Positions 31,201 through 32,075 of a DNA stretch of 32,075 nt are shown piece by piece. Below the pieces are notes generated by a model. That model was given only the letters and a program-made list of their open reading frames with translations, had not been told where the DNA came from and did no database searches. This DNA comes from Nemertoderma westbladi (Eukaryota > Xenacoelomorpha > Nemertodermatida > Nemertodermatidae), in the NCBI GenBank assembly GCA_032718475.1, contig JAUCBJ010008783.1:1-32075 (forward strand), given 5' to 3'. A program made the position numbers and the translations under genes. Position 1 is the first letter of the stretch. The number at the start of each line of letters is the position of its first letter.

Positions 31201-32075
31201 GCACCAACAAAATGGTACAGAGTGTCAGGGAACGGCACCAACAAAATGGTAAAGGGAGCGACACCAACAAAATGGTACAGGGAACGGCAAGAACAAAATG
31301 GTACAGAGTGTCAGGGAACGGCACCAACAAAATGGTAAAGGGAACGGCACCAACAAAATGGTACAGATAACGGCACCAACAAAATGGTAAAGGGAACGGC
31401 AAGAACAAAATGGTACAGAGTGTCAGGGAACGGCACCAACAAAATGGTAAAGGGAGCGACACCAACAAAATGGTACAGGGAACGGCAAGAACAAAATGGT
31501 ACAGAGTGTCAGGGAACGGCACCAACAAAATGGTAAAGGGAGCGACACCAACAAAATGGTACAGGGAACGGCAAGAACAAAATGGTACAGAGTGTCAGGG
31601 AACGGCACCAACAAAATGGTAAAGGGAACGGCACCAACAAAATGGTACAGAGTGTCAGGGAACGGCACCAACAAAATGGTACAGGGAACGGCACCAACAA
31701 AATGGTACAGGGAACGGCACCAACAAAATGGTACAGAGTGTCAGGGAACGGCACCAACAAAATGGTAAAGGGAGCGACACCAACAAAATGGTACAGGGAA
31801 CGGCAAGAACAAAATGGTACAGAGTGTCAGGGAACGGCACCAACAAAATGGTAAAGGGAGCGACACCAACAAAATGGTACAGGGAACGGCAAGAACAAAA
31901 TGGTACAGAGTGTCAGGGAACGGCACCAACAAAATGGTAAAGGGAGCGGCACCAACAAAATGGTACAGAGAACGGCAAGAACAAAATGGTACAGAGTGTC
32001 AGGGAACGGCACCAACAAAATGTTAAAGGGAACGGCACCAACAAAATGGTACAGGGAACGGCAAGAACAAAATGG
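25206..32075 (+). repeat. Satellite with 26/34-bp subunits and an 86-bp higher-order unit
   Basis: A 20-bp core (AACGGCACCAACAAAATGGT and variants AGCGACACC, AACGGCAAG) is joined by alternative linkers: AAAGGG, ACAGGG, ACAGAG or ACAGAT (26-bp subunits) and ACAGAGTGTCAGGG (34-bp subunit). Right of about 29000 the order 26+26+34 = 86 bp repeats regularly (for example steps 31410, 31496). The left 400 bases are more diverged, with CAATAAAATGG, AAAAACAAAATGG and ACAGATAACGG forms. Roughly 240 subunits are present and the array is cut by the window end. Long open frames on both strands are composition artefacts. Confidence 0.98.

Overview
The window is animal (metazoan) nuclear DNA. It contains short coding exons with GT-AG introns, AT-rich intervening sequence, non-LTR retrotransposon remains, MITE-like elements and very large tandem arrays. 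I see no prokaryotic operons, no rRNA and no convincing tRNA. The species cannot be named from the sequence; an invertebrate is my guess.

The one cellular gene I can support is a kindlin (fermitin family) gene on the minus strand. Four exons were recognised by protein similarity and confirmed by splice sites and matching codon phase: 16306-16408, 11200-11307, 6448-6629 and 5024-5264. Together they encode the first half of the F2 part of the FERM domain, the acidic linker, and most of the PH domain inserted in F2. The F0/F1 exons should lie at higher coordinates, beyond the right edge or hidden in the repeats. The exons for the end of PH, the rest of F2, and F3 should lie left of position 1. 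Only 634 coding bases are spread over 11.4 kb.

Layout, left to right. 1-48: tail of a non-LTR retrotransposon reading frame. About 170-1441: a decayed minus-strand reverse transcriptase of a different family. 1765-2775: an inverted (foldback) repeat. 2930-3412: a possible hAT-like remnant. 4155-4459: a clean 305-bp MITE with TTAA target duplications. 5024-6629: two kindlin exons with an antisense retrotransposon fragment in the intron between them. 6705-10897: about 89 copies of a 47-bp minisatellite filling most of one intron. 11200-16408: two more exons separated by an intron holding a second foldback, dispersed repeats and a nine-copy 38-bp minisatellite. 16519-18800: a TTACA-based array of mixed 18/19/23-bp modules. 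18800-25200: gene-poor DNA with dispersed repeats, a pair of 140-bp direct repeats and a third foldback carrying mirrored poly-C and poly-G tracts. 25206-32075: a satellite with an 86-bp higher-order unit that runs off the right edge.

Tandem arrays occupy roughly 13.7 kb, about 43% of the window. Nine uninterrupted G or C runs of 12-32 bases are present, several tied to the ends or arms of repeats. The long open frames inside the arrays are by-products of repeat composition and I do not call them genes.
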